The position numbers and the translations under genes were made by a program. Shown piece by piece: positions 1 through 7,212 of a stretch of DNA of 64,000 nt. The DNA is from Duffyella gerundensis. Its GTDB lineage: Bacteria > Pseudomonadota > Gammaproteobacteria > Enterobacterales > Enterobacteriaceae. The notes under the pieces were generated by a model that worked only from the letters and a program-made list of their open reading frames with translations, was not told the DNA's origin and made no database searches. The DNA lies in assembly GCF_001517405.1 (NCBI RefSeq), contig NZ_LN907827.1, positions 329,769-393,768 of the forward strand. Reading direction: 5' to 3'. Numbering within the stretch: the first letter of the stretch is position 1; every line of letters starts with the position of its first letter.

Positions 1-89
1 CTGATGACCGGCGCCGCGATAGCCAGTTGCTCAAAGCGGTTGGTCTGGTTTTCCTGGGGGGTGGGGCGATTAAAAGTGTTTCTTTTCAT
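1..89 (-). CDS. N-terminal fragment of an unrecognised protein, cut by the left edge
   Basis: An open frame runs leftward off the window from an ATG at 89-87, preceded by a good AAGGA ribosome-binding site about 8 nt upstream. Only 29 residues are visible. They begin MKRNTFNRPTPQENQ and are polar, with no signal peptide or recognisable motif. The gene is divergent from ryhB and gntR. In E. coli, yhhW and yhhX lie between gntR and ryhB, but this start does not resemble what I remember of YhhX. Function not assigned; that a gene starts here rests on the RBS, the ATG and the open frame. Confidence 0.6.
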   Translation of the reverse strand, partial: MKRNTFNRPTPQENQTNRFEQLAIAAPVI

Positions 90-256
90 GAGATGTTCCT
101 TATTAAGCGCATCAGATGATGATGCGTCTGTGGCACATCCTTGTTCAGAACGTTAAAGGGGTGCGTTAAGAAGCGTCCCGAATGGTCCTGAAACGACACT
201 TCATTACATTCGCGTGTGATGGTAAACGCGAAATGAAAACTATTCGCATAAAGAAC

Positions 257-286
257 TTTACAGACGCGAATGATAATGATTATTAT
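257..286 (+). promoter_or_regulatory. ryhB promoter with Fur box
   Basis: A -35-like TTTACA at 257-262 and a -10-like TATTAT at 281-286 are 18 nt apart. The sequence TGATAATGATTATTA at 271-285 fits the 7-1-7 Fur-box form (ATAAT-n-ATTAT) and overlaps the -10, so Fe-Fur would block RNA polymerase directly. This is the expected control for the small RNA that follows at about 293. Confidence 0.8.
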
Positions 287-292
287 TGCTCT

Positions 293-386
293 GCGTTCTC
301 AGCCGGTCTGCTGGCCGTCTGTGAAAGCACGACATTGCTCACATTGCTTCCAGTATTTCTTGCCAGCCTTGCGCTGGCTTTTTTTT
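293..386 (+). ncRNA. ryhB: RyhB iron-responsive small RNA
   Basis: The core GAAAGCACGACATTGCTCAC (322-341) and the continuation into ACATTGCTTCCAGTATT match the conserved core of E. coli RyhB as I remember it. The RNA starts about 7 nt after a Fur-boxed -10 and ends in a GCCAGC/GCTGGC hairpin followed by eight T, giving about 94 nt against about 90 in E. coli. Known role: an Hfq-dependent trans-acting RNA, made when iron is scarce, that pairs with mRNAs of non-essential iron proteins (sdhCDAB, sodB and others) and promotes their decay. The 5' start at G293 is inferred from the promoter spacing and the GCG start of the E. coli RNA. Here it lies directly upstream of gntR, whereas yhhW and yhhX intervene in E. 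coli. Confidence 0.9.
362..386 (+). terminator. Rho-independent terminator of ryhB
   Basis: Stem GCCAGC 362-367, loop CTTGC, stem GCTGGC 373-378, then eight T at 379-386. It separates ryhB from gntR, so gntR needs its own promoter in 387-482, where I see no strong -35/-10 pair. Confidence 0.9.
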
Positions 387-482
387 GCCCTGCATTTGCC
401 GTCGATAACCACCTTCTCTTACAGGCGTTCTCGCGCTTTTTTGATAGACTCAGCCCATCACTTCTTTAGCTGCCTGATTCCG

Positions 483-1478
483 ATGAAGAAAAAAAGACCT
501 GTGTTGCAGGATGTCGCCGATCGCGTGGGCATCACCAAAATGACGGTTAGTCGCTATCTGCGTAATCCTGAGCAGGTCTCTTTTGCGCTGCGCGATAAGA
601 TTGCCGCGGCGCTGGATGAGCTGGGATACATTCCCAATCGCGCGCCTGACATGCTCTCTAATGCCACCAGCCGCGCCATCGGCGTGCTGCTGCCGTCATT
701 AACCAATCAGGTGTTTGCCGATGTGCTGCGCGGCATTGAAACGGTCACCGACGCGGCGGGTTATCAAACGCTGGTGGCGCACTTTGGCTATAACGCGGAG
801 AAAGAGGAATTACAGCTGCGTTCCTTGCTCGGCTGGAACATCGATGGCGTGATCCTCACCGAACGTAGCCATACGCCGGGCAGCCTGCGCATGCTGGAAA
901 CCGCCGGCATTCCGGTGATTGAGATGATGGACAGCCTGTCGCCGTGCCTGGATATGGCGGTGGGGTTTAACAATATTGAGGCGGCGCGACAGATGACGCA
1001 GGCGATCCTGCACAAAGGTTATCGGCACACCGTTTATCTCGGCGCCCGTCTGGATGAACGCACGCTGCAAAAGCAGCAGGGCTATGAGCAGGCGATGCGG
1101 GAAGCGGGGCTGACGCCGCACAGCGTGATGATGGAGAAAGCGTCGTCCTTCTCAGCTGGAGCAATGCTGCTGCATGAGGCGCGCAGTCGCCATCCTGAAA
1201 CCGATAGCCTGTTCTGTACCAACGACGATCTGGCGGTCGGCGCCATGTTTGAGTGCCAGCGGCTGGGATTACAGGTGCCGCAGGATATGGCGATTGCCGG
1301 TTTCCATGGCCATGATATTTGCCAGGTGGTCAATCCGCGGCTGGCCACGGTATTAACGCCACGTGAGCAGATGGGCGAACAGGCCGCTACCATGCTGCTG
1401 GCGCGCATCGCGGGCGATACCAGTAAACCGCAGCCCTGCGATATCGGCTTTTCTATTCTTGAAGGTGGCAGCATCTGA
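483..1478 (+). CDS. gntR: Gluconate operon repressor GntR (LacI family)
   Basis: Predicted 331 aa, the same length as E. coli GntR and closely similar throughout (MKKKRPVLQDVADRVG start). A LacI-type helix-turn-helix occupies about residues 7-27, followed by a periplasmic-binding-protein-like effector domain from about residue 60. Gluconate binding releases DNA. The frame is open upstream to 270, but that extension would run through ryhB and its terminator and has no counterpart in the family, so the ATG at 483 is chosen; the RBS in front of it is weak. gntK follows, with a GntR operator in the gap. In E. coli this protein represses gntKU, gntT and edd-eda. Confidence 0.96.
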   Translation: MKKKRPVLQDVADRVGITKMTVSRYLRNPEQVSFALRDKIAAALDELGYIPNRAPDMLSNATSRAIGVLLPSLTNQVFADVLRGIETVTDAAGYQTLVAHFGYNAEKEELQLRSLLGWNIDGVILTERSHTPGSLRMLETAGIPVIEMMDSLSPCLDMAVGFNNIEAARQMTQAILHKGYRHTVYLGARLDERTLQKQQGYEQAMREAGLTPHSVMMEKASSFSAGAMLLHEARSRHPETDSLFCTNDDLAVGAMFECQRLGLQVPQDMAIAGFHGHDICQVVNPRLATVLTPREQMGEQAATMLLARIAGDTSKPQPCDIGFSILEGGSI

Positions 1479-1572
1479 ATTTGCCAGTTTTACGAGCTGG
1501 CTCACACTTTCGTACTTTTCACCGCTGAACGGTTGCTACGCTTTGCGCACCTCCTGACAATGCTGTTCATAT

Positions 1573-1586
1573 TGTTATCGGTAACA
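1573..1586. promoter_or_regulatory. GntR operator upstream of gntKU
   Basis: TGTTATCGGTAACA is a near-perfect dyad (one mismatch) matching the GntR-type operator core TGTTACC-GGTAACA. It lies 32-45 nt upstream of the gntK start, where a repressor would cover the promoter. Assignment rests on the motif and on the neighbouring gntR gene. Confidence 0.75.
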
Positions 1587-1617
1587 TTGCATAAAACCTT
1601 CGCCGGAGAAAACCTCT

Positions 1618-2160
1618 ATGTCCACATATCTACCGCCGCATCACGTCTTTATCCTGATGGGCGTTTCAGGCAGCGGCAAATCCGTCGTGGCCAGCGACGT
1701 GTCGCACCAACTCAGCACCGCCTTTCTTGACGGTGATTTCCTGCATCCGCGCGCCAATATCATGAAAATGGCTGATGGCCATCCCTTGAATGATGAAGAT
1801 CGCCAGCCATGGTTACAGGCGCTAAATGATGCAGCGTTTGCCATGCAGCGCACCCAGCCAATCTCGATTATCGTCTGCTCAGCACTGAAAAAGCAGTACC
1901 GCGACATCCTGCGTCAGGGCAATCACAACCTGAAATTTATCTACATGAAAGGCGATTTCGACACCATTGAAGCCCGCCTGCGTGCGCGCAAAGGGCACTT
2001 TTTCAAGCCGCAGATGCTGGTAACGCAGTTCGCTACGCTGGAAGAGCCGGGTGCAGATGAGCCAGACGTGCTGACCATCGATATCGACCAAACCGTGCAA
2101 AACGTGGTGGCCGATACGGTTGCCGCCATCAAGGACGCGATTGCTAAAGGTCAGGCATGA
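1618..2160 (+). CDS. gntK: Gluconokinase GntK
   Basis: 180 aa cytosolic kinase that phosphorylates gluconate to 6-phosphogluconate with ATP, feeding the Entner-Doudoroff and pentose phosphate routes. The P-loop GVSGSGKS is at residues 15-22. The segment GDFLHPRANIMKMADGHPL and the later ALKKQYRDILR are typical of the GntK family. An RBS (GGAG) lies about 10 nt before the ATG. The stop overlaps the gntU start as ATGA, so the two are translationally coupled. Expected to be repressed by GntR through the operator at 1573-1586. Confidence 0.96.
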   Translation: MSTYLPPHHVFILMGVSGSGKSVVASDVSHQLSTAFLDGDFLHPRANIMKMADGHPLNDEDRQPWLQALNDAAFAMQRTQPISIIVCSALKKQYRDILRQGNHNLKFIYMKGDFDTIEARLRARKGHFFKPQMLVTQFATLEEPGADEPDVLTIDIDQTVQNVVADTVAAIKDAIAKGQA

Positions 2161-3497
2161 GCACGGCAACGCTAATTTTAACCGCTGCTGGCTCGGTACT
2201 GTTGTTGCTGTTTCTGGTGATGAAAGCACGACTGCACGCTTTCGTAGCGCTAATGATGGTCTCGGTTGGCGCGGGCCTGTTCTCCGGCATGCCGCTGGAT
2301 CAGATAGCGGAAACCATGCAAAAAGGCATGGGCGGTACGCTCGGTTTTCTGGCGATTGTGGTCGCGCTGGGCGCGATGTTTGGCAAAATCTTGCATGAAA
2401 CCGGCGCGGTCGATCAAATCGCCATTCGCATGCTCAACGCTTTTGGCGAGAATCGCGCGCATTACGCCATGGGCATCGCCGGGTTGATCTGCGCACTGCC
2501 GCTGTTTTTTGAGGTCGCAGTGGTGCTGCTGATTAGCATCGCCTTTGCCGTGGCGCGCCGCACCCACGATAATCTGGTGAAGCTGGTGATTCCACTGTTT
2601 GCTGGCGTGGCGGCCTCGGCGGCCTTTCTGCTGCCTGGCCCGGCGCCGATGCTGCTGGCATCGCAGATGCATGCCGATTTTGGCTGGATGATTTTGCTTG
2701 GTCTCTGCGCGGCGATTCCGGGCATGCTGATCGCCGGTCCGCTGTTCGGCAACCTGATTGCGCGGCACGTCACCTTCAGCTCACCGCCGGAAGATCATCA
2801 GCCCGATGTGCATGAAAGCAAGCTGCCGTCGTTTGGCTTCAGCATCTCGCTGATCCTTTTCCCGCTGGTGCTGGTTGGTCTGAAAACCATCGGCGCACGC
2901 TTTACCCCAGAAGGCTCGCAGCTGTATCAGTGGCTGGAGTTTATCGGGCATCCGTTTATTGCCATTCTGCTCGCCTGTCTGGTGGCGATTTATGGCCTGG
3001 CCGGGCGTCAGGGTATGGAAAAAGAGAAGGTGATGGAAATCTGCGGCAGCGCGCTGCAACCGGCAGGCATTATTTTGCTGGTGATCGGTGCAGGCGGCGT
3101 GTTCAAGCAGGTGCTGGTGGATTCGGGCGTTGGCCCGGTGCTCGGCCATGCGTTGACCGGTGCGGGGTTACCCATCGCGCTGGCCTGCTTTATTCTGTCG
3201 GCGGCGGTCAGGGTCATTCAGGGATCGGCCACGGTCGCCTGTCTGACCGCGGTGGGGTTAGTGATGCCGGTGATTGAGCCGCTGCACTACAACGGCGCGC
3301 AGATGGCGGCGCTGTCGATCTGCATTGGCGGCGGTTCCATTGTGCTGAGCCACGTTAACGACGCCGGTTTTTGGCTGTTTGGCCGCTTTACCGGCGCCAC
3401 CGAAGGCGAAACGTTGAAAACCTGGACGCTGATGGAGACCATTCTCGGTACGGTCGGCGCGGTAATCGGCATGATCGCCTTTACGCTGCTCTCCTGA
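2157..3497 (+). CDS. gntU: Gluconate permease GntU (GntP family)
   Basis: 446 aa, very hydrophobic, with a dozen or so membrane segments and the length usual for GntP-family gluconate:H+ symporters. It overlaps gntK by 4 nt (ATGA). The pairing with gluconokinase and gntR identifies it as the low-affinity gluconate permease of the gntKU operon. The second E. coli permease gene of this region, gntT (between malQ and nfuA), is absent here. Confidence 0.94.
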   Translation: MSTATLILTAAGSVLLLLFLVMKARLHAFVALMMVSVGAGLFSGMPLDQIAETMQKGMGGTLGFLAIVVALGAMFGKILHETGAVDQIAIRMLNAFGENRAHYAMGIAGLICALPLFFEVAVVLLISIAFAVARRTHDNLVKLVIPLFAGVAASAAFLLPGPAPMLLASQMHADFGWMILLGLCAAIPGMLIAGPLFGNLIARHVTFSSPPEDHQPDVHESKLPSFGFSISLILFPLVLVGLKTIGARFTPEGSQLYQWLEFIGHPFIAILLACLVAIYGLAGRQGMEKEKVMEICGSALQPAGIILLVIGAGGVFKQVLVDSGVGPVLGHALTGAGLPIALACFILSAAVRVIQGSATVACLTAVGLVMPVIEPLHYNGAQMAALSICIGGGSIVLSHVNDAGFWLFGRFTGATEGETLKTWTLMETILGTVGAVIGMIAFTLLS

Positions 3498-3505
3498 CAT
3501 CACGC

Positions 3506-3534
3506 GCGGGCGACGCTCAGTCGCCCGCCGTTTT
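3506..3534. terminator. Terminator between gntU and yhgN
   Basis: A 9-bp GC-rich stem (GCGGGCGAC 3506-3514 / GTCGCCCGC 3520-3528) with a 5-nt loop, followed by CG and TTTT on the plus strand. It lies between the convergent ends of gntU and yhgN. Confidence 0.75.
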
Positions 3535-4126
3535 ACAACTTCATGTAGGCGCGAATGCCATCCAGAAACATCTGTGTCGCCAGCATAATCAGAATCAAGC
3601 CCATCAAACGCTCCAGCGCATTGACCCCTTTCTCGCCCAGCAGGCGAATAAACAGCCCTGACATCAGCAGCACCGCCACCGTAATTCCCCAGGCAAACAG
3701 CAGCGCCAGCACCAGATAAGACATCTGGTTGGGATATTGATGCGACAGCAGCATCAGCGTCGCCAGCAGCGACGGCCCGGCCACCAGTGGAATCGCCAGC
3801 GGCACTAAAAAGGGTTCTTCACCCACCGGCAGGCCGCTGGCGTTGCTTTCATGCGAAGGGAAAATCATTTTGATGGCGATCAGGAAAAGAATAATGCCGC
3901 CGGAAATCGACACCGTTTCGGTGCGCAGATTAAGGAAGGTCAGAATTTTTTCACCGGCAAACAGAAACAGCAGCATCAGAGCCAGCGCGATCAACATTTC
4001 GCGAATCAGCACCACGCGCCGTCTTTTGGGTTCGAGATGCTTGAGCACCGACATAAATATCGGCAGATTGCCCAGCGGATCCATGATTAACAATAATAAT
4101 ATGGTTGCCGAAATCATTTCAGTCAT
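3533..4126 (-). CDS. yhgN: Inner-membrane protein YhgN (MarC family)
   Basis: 197 aa, the same length as E. coli YhgN, with about six membrane helices and the MarC/UPF0056 N-terminal signature LLLLIMDPLGNLPIF. Another conserved stretch is VPLAIPLVAGPS near residues 110-120. The family has been proposed as exporters but no substrate is firmly established. It is divergent from asd and convergent with gntU, as in E. coli. Confidence 0.93.
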   Translation of the reverse strand: MTEMISATILLLLIMDPLGNLPIFMSVLKHLEPKRRRVVLIREMLIALALMLLFLFAGEKILTFLNLRTETVSISGGIILFLIAIKMIFPSHESNASGLPVGEEPFLVPLAIPLVAGPSLLATLMLLSHQYPNQMSYLVLALLFAWGITVAVLLMSGLFIRLLGEKGVNALERLMGLILIMLATQMFLDGIRAYMKL

Positions 4127-4338
4127 TTGTATTACTCTGCGTGATCGCCCGCTCAGGCGGTTATTAGCGGTACTGCTGAAAATCGTAGCGCTATCGAATT
4201 AATTCACTTGCCAGAAGTGCAGCATTTTGTAGAGTTGATACCCATTAGTAAATCGTATATCCCGAAATAAGGCGCGGCTTTTTGCCCCAGCCCCTTTCAG
4301 CTCTGTTTTCAGCATGAATTTCGGTTAATGTTCGCCTG

Positions 4339-4359
4339 TCCAGCTGAGAGTCTCAGCTG
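4339..4359. promoter_or_regulatory. Perfect 21-bp palindrome in the asd leader
   Basis: CCAGCTGAGA - G - TCTCAGCTGG is a perfect inverted repeat 27 nt upstream of the asd start codon. No T-run follows, so it is not a terminator. It could be a repressor operator or an RNA stem-loop close to the ribosome-binding site. No known regulator was recognised. Confidence 0.55.
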
Positions 4360-4386
4360 GTGTTTCGTCCGCTAAAGAGGCAATAA

Positions 4387-5493
4387 ATGAAATCTGTAGG
4401 CTTAATCGGCTGGCGCGGTATGGTCGGCTCAGTACTGATGCAGCGTATGACTGAAGAGCGCGACTTTGATGTTATTCGTCCGGTTTTTTTCTCCACCTCG
4501 CAGCACGGAGAGGCGGCGCCGGCGATCGGCGGTCAATCAGCCGGTACGCTGCAGGATGCCTTTGATATTGAGGCGCTGCGTGCGCTGGATATCATTATTA
4601 CCTGCCAGGGCGGCGATTATACCAACGATGTTTATCCGCGCCTGCGTGCCAGCGGCTGGCAGGGTTACTGGATTGATGCTGCCTCTTCGCTGCGTATGCA
4701 GGACGATGCGATCATTATCCTCGATCCGGTCAACCAGCATGTGATTCAGCAGGGTCTGGATCAGGGCATTAAAACTTTTGCTGGCGGCAACTGTACCGTG
4801 AGCCTGATGCTGATGTCGCTGGGCGGCCTGTTCGCGCAGGATCTGGTGGAGTGGGCGTCGGTTGCAACCTATCAGGCCGCTTCCGGCGGCGGCGCACGTC
4901 ATATGCGGGAACTGCTGAACCAGATGGGCCAGCTGCATGGTCATGTGGGCGATCTGCTGCAAAACCCGGCCTCGGCCATTCTGGATATCGAACGCAAGGT
5001 GACCGAGCTGAGCCGTTCCGGTGGTTTGCCGGTCGATAACTTCGGCGTGCCGCTGGCGGGCAGTCTGATTCCGTGGATCGACAAGCAGCTGGACAACGGC
5101 CAGAGCCGCGAAGAGTGGAAAGGCCAGGCAGAAACCAACAAGATCCTCGGCACTTCACAGGTGATTCCAGTGGATGGGCTGTGCGTGCGTGTTGGCGCGC
5201 TGCGCTGCCACAGCCAGGCATTTACCCTGAAGCTGAAAAAAGATGTGCCGCTGGCCGAGATCGAGCAGATGCTGGCCACGCACAACCAGTGGGTGAAAGT
5301 GGTGCCAAACGATCGCGATATTACCATGCGTGAACTGACGCCTGCCGCGGTGACCGGTACGCTCGCAACACCGGTAGGCCGCCTGCGCAAGCTGAATATG
5401 GGCCCGGAATACCTGTCGGCATTTACGGTCGGCGATCAGTTGCTGTGGGGCGCGGCGGAGCCATTACGTCGGATGCTGCGCCTGCTGGCATAA
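4387..5493 (+). CDS. asd: Aspartate-semialdehyde dehydrogenase
   Basis: 368 aa. Catalyses NADPH-dependent reduction of aspartyl phosphate to aspartate semialdehyde, the branch point to lysine/diaminopimelate, methionine and threonine. The NADP-binding GWRGMVG is at residues 8-14 and the catalytic cysteine is Cys136 in GGNCTVSLM. The active-site histidine is in the later segment [12 protein letters not shown]. Length and sequence match the E. coli enzyme. The start is supported by AAAGAGG about 8 nt upstream. It is a single-gene unit followed by the repeat region; a small CCCG-AAAA-CGGG hairpin lies just after the stop. Confidence 0.97.
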   Translation: MKSVGLIGWRGMVGSVLMQRMTEERDFDVIRPVFFSTSQHGEAAPAIGGQSAGTLQDAFDIEALRALDIIITCQGGDYTNDVYPRLRASGWQGYWIDAASSLRMQDDAIIILDPVNQHVIQQGLDQGIKTFAGGNCTVSLMLMSLGGLFAQDLVEWASVATYQAASGGGARHMRELLNQMGQLHGHVGDLLQNPASAILDIERKVTELSRSGGLPVDNFGVPLAGSLIPWIDKQLDNGQSREEWKGQAETNKILGTSQVIPVDGLCVRVGALRCHSQAFTLKLKKDVPLAEIEQMLATHNQWVKVVPNDRDITMRELTPAAVTGTLATPVGRLRKLNMGPEYLSAFTVGDQLLWGAAEPLRRMLRLLA

Positions 5494-5574
5494 AGCGGGG
5501 GAGTGCTGCCCGAAAACGGGTGGCTTGCCTTGCAGGCGGCTTTTAAGGTCAATGACTTAAGGTCAATGACTTAA

Positions 5575-5809
5575 GGTCAACAGCCATTTCGTACAGGCTA
5601 AAGCCTGCCCGAGCAGGGCCAGGTCAAAGGCCATTTCGTTCTGCCCGAAGGCAGCCCGGGCAGGGCCAGGTCAAAGGCCATTTCGCTCTGCCTGAAGGCA
5701 GCCCGAGCAGGGCCAGGTCAAAGGCCATTTCGTTCTGCCTGAAGGCAGCCCGAGCAGGGCCAGGTCAAAAGCGATTTCGTACAGGCTAAAGCCTGCCCGA
5801 GCAGGGCCG
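5575..5809 (+). repeat. Five tandem 47-bp hairpin units
   Basis: Units run 5575-5621, 5622-5668, 5669-5715, 5716-5762 and 5763-5809, each exactly 47 bp and beginning GGTCAA. Each contains a small hairpin followed by GCCC-GAGCA-GGGC (GCCC-GGGCA-GGGC in unit 2). The first hairpin is CAGGC-TAAA-GCCTG in units 1 and 5, CTGCC-CGAA-GGCAG in unit 2 and CTGCC-TGAA-GGCAG in units 3 and 4, so the two arms change together. A further single unit lies inverted at about 6529-6574. Confidence 0.9.
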
Positions 5810-6070
5810 GCAGTCGCCCCGGCCCTGCACCCGCGCTATCCGGCAAACACAACCGCCCGCTGCGCGGGTGCCCTCAGCAAAAGCGTTTTCCTGACGGACC
5901 AGGCGCGATTCGCTCCCGGCTCAGCGCGCCTTCTCGCCGCATCCCTGCGGCTCATCCTGGAAAACACTTTTCCCTCGGCGTTTGTGATGCCTCTAAAGGT
6001 CAACACCCAGGTCAAAACCAAAAAAACCAAAACTCAAAACTCAAAACTCAAAACCTAAAGTTAAATGCCC

Positions 6071-6240
6071 AAAGTCCAAAGTCCAAAGTCCAAAGTCCAA
6101 AGTCCAAAGTCCAAAGCCCAAAGCCCAAAGCCCAAAAGCCCAAAAGCCCAAAGCCCAAAGCCCAAAGCCCAAAGCCCAAAGCCCAAAGTCCAAAGTCCAA
6201 AGTCCAAAGTCCAAAGTCCAAAGTCCAAAGTCCAAAGTCC
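6071..6240. repeat. Heptanucleotide tandem array (24 units)
   Basis: Units read from 6071 are six AAAGTCC, three AAAGCCC, two AAAAGCCC, five AAAGCCC and eight AAAGTCC. Degenerate 7-bp units (CAAAACT) precede the array at about 6028-6055. The unit has no stop codon in any frame on either strand, so long heptapeptide-repeat frames appear here without meaning a gene. On the minus strand the central block gives GGG every 7-8 nt. Confidence 0.95.
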
Positions 6241-6570
6241 AAAGCGTGAAGCCTTAAGTCCAACAAACTAAAAAATTGAAGTGCCTATGACTTAGATATT
6301 TGGGTTTTGACCTGGGTTTTGACTTGGGGGTTGACCTTGAGGAGGCATCACCACCGCTGAGGAGGTGAACATTTTAGGATGGCCCGCCATGGATGGCGGG
6401 ACAAGGGAGCGCTGAGCAGGAGCGAATCGCGAGCGGTCCATGAAGAAATGTGAACCGACGAAGGTACCCGCCTGCGGCGGGCGGTTGTGTTTGCCGGATA
6501 GCCGGGGTGCAGGGGCGGGGCGCATGCCGCCCCTGCTCGGGCAGGCTTTAGCCTGTACGAAATGGCCGTT

Positions 6571-6660
6571 GACCTTAAAGACATTGACCTTAAAGACATT
6601 GACCTTAAAGACATTGACCTTAAAGACATTGACCTTAAAGACATTGACCTTAAAGACGTT
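6571..6660 (+). repeat. Six tandem 15-bp units
   Basis: GACCTTAAAGACATT is repeated six times without gap; the last copy ends ACGTT. It sits in the right arm of the inverted repeat where the left arm has a related pair, AAGGTCAATGACTT, at 5545-5574. Because 15 is a multiple of 3 it could be read as a 5-residue repeat (DLKDI), but no gene context supports that. Confidence 0.9.
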
Positions 6661-6735
6661 GACCCTAAAAGCCCGCCTGCAAGGCATAACGAAATAGCCG
6701 TTGACGTTGACCTTAAAAGCCCGCCTGCAAGGCAA

Positions 6736-7212
6736 AAACGCCCTCAAGCCGCTGGCTTAAGGCTGCCCAGCCGGCACAAGGCTTCACTAATCGCTGGACT
6801 TAATGGCCGCGCCGCCAGGCAACTCCCACTTGACCAGACCGCGATAATATCGCTAGGTTGGTAGCGTCCCCTGGCTGGAGGCACACGCACGGTGATGAAC
6901 GCGCTTTTCCCTGCATAAAAAGTGTTCGTCGAGTGATCAACTTCTTCTTTTTAGACATCCAGAAAAATAATTTTTCTATTCAATACAGGGATCGGCGAAG
7001 GTCGAACTATGCTTAACCCTGAATAACGGAATTTTGACTGTTTTTGCTTTCCGAACTGAATGTTGTTGTACGCGGCATTGGGTTTTTACCAGAGGAAGGT
7101 TGGCTTCCCTGCGCGCGTGCCACCAGCTCAATGAAGAGCAGAGCATGTGATAACGGCTGAGTGAATCACGCCCTTTTTCATATCATCTGCCAACTATCAC
7201 AGGAAGAAAGTC
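6736..7212 (+). other. glgB leader region
   Basis: About 480 bp between the repeat complex and glgB. The stretch 6900-7080 is more AT-rich than the neighbourhood and is the likely place for glgBXCAP promoters, but I cannot assign a convincing -35/-10 pair. AGGAAG at 7201-7206 is the glgB ribosome-binding site. No open frame here looks real. Confidence 0.4.

Larger units (their letters stand above)
5527..6732. repeat. Large imperfect inverted repeat (~1.2 kb) between asd and glgB
   Basis: Blocks on the left (5527-6020) recur in reverse order and complement on the right (6301-6732). (a) A GCCTTGCAGGCGG-type block is at 5527-5540 and again at 6669-6684 and 6716-6732. (b) Short AAGGTCAATGACTT-type repeats. 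(c) A 36-bp exact match, 5583-5618 with 6531-6566. (d) A 26-bp exact match, 5835-5860 with 6477-6502. (e) A block with CGCGATTCGCTCC at about 5908 and 6421-6433. (f) A GTGATGCCTC...AAGGTCAA block at 5984-6020 and 6302-6353. The spacer holds a 7-bp tandem array. Each arm has expanded a different internal subunit: five 47-bp units on the left, six 15-bp units on the right. There are no transposase, spacers or credible genes. I do not recognise it as a named element. Confidence 0.85.

Noticed and set aside
270..482. Longer gntR start at 270
   Set aside because: It would translate through the whole of ryhB and its terminator, and the added residues have no counterpart in GntR proteins.
5575..5809. 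CRISPR array
   Set aside because: The 47-bp units are directly adjacent and nearly identical along their whole length; there are no unique spacers and no cas genes.
6041..6271. Open frames on both strands coding for heptapeptide repeats (such as LDFGLWT or KVQSPKS)
   Set aside because: They are produced by the 7-bp tandem array, whose unit contains no stop codon in any frame. There is no RBS, and no conserved part outside the repeat.
5527..6732. Insertion sequence or MITE with terminal inverted repeats
   Set aside because: The symmetry runs through the whole of both arms rather than being confined to short ends; no target-site duplication or transposase remnant was seen. A MITE-like origin of the smaller units cannot be excluded.
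6292..6864. Frames of 85-151 aa through the right arm and the 15-bp array (such as repeated DLKDI or FKVNV)
   Set aside because: The frames are open only because 15 is divisible by 3 and the unit lacks stops. They overlap each other on both strands and lack start signals or family resemblance.
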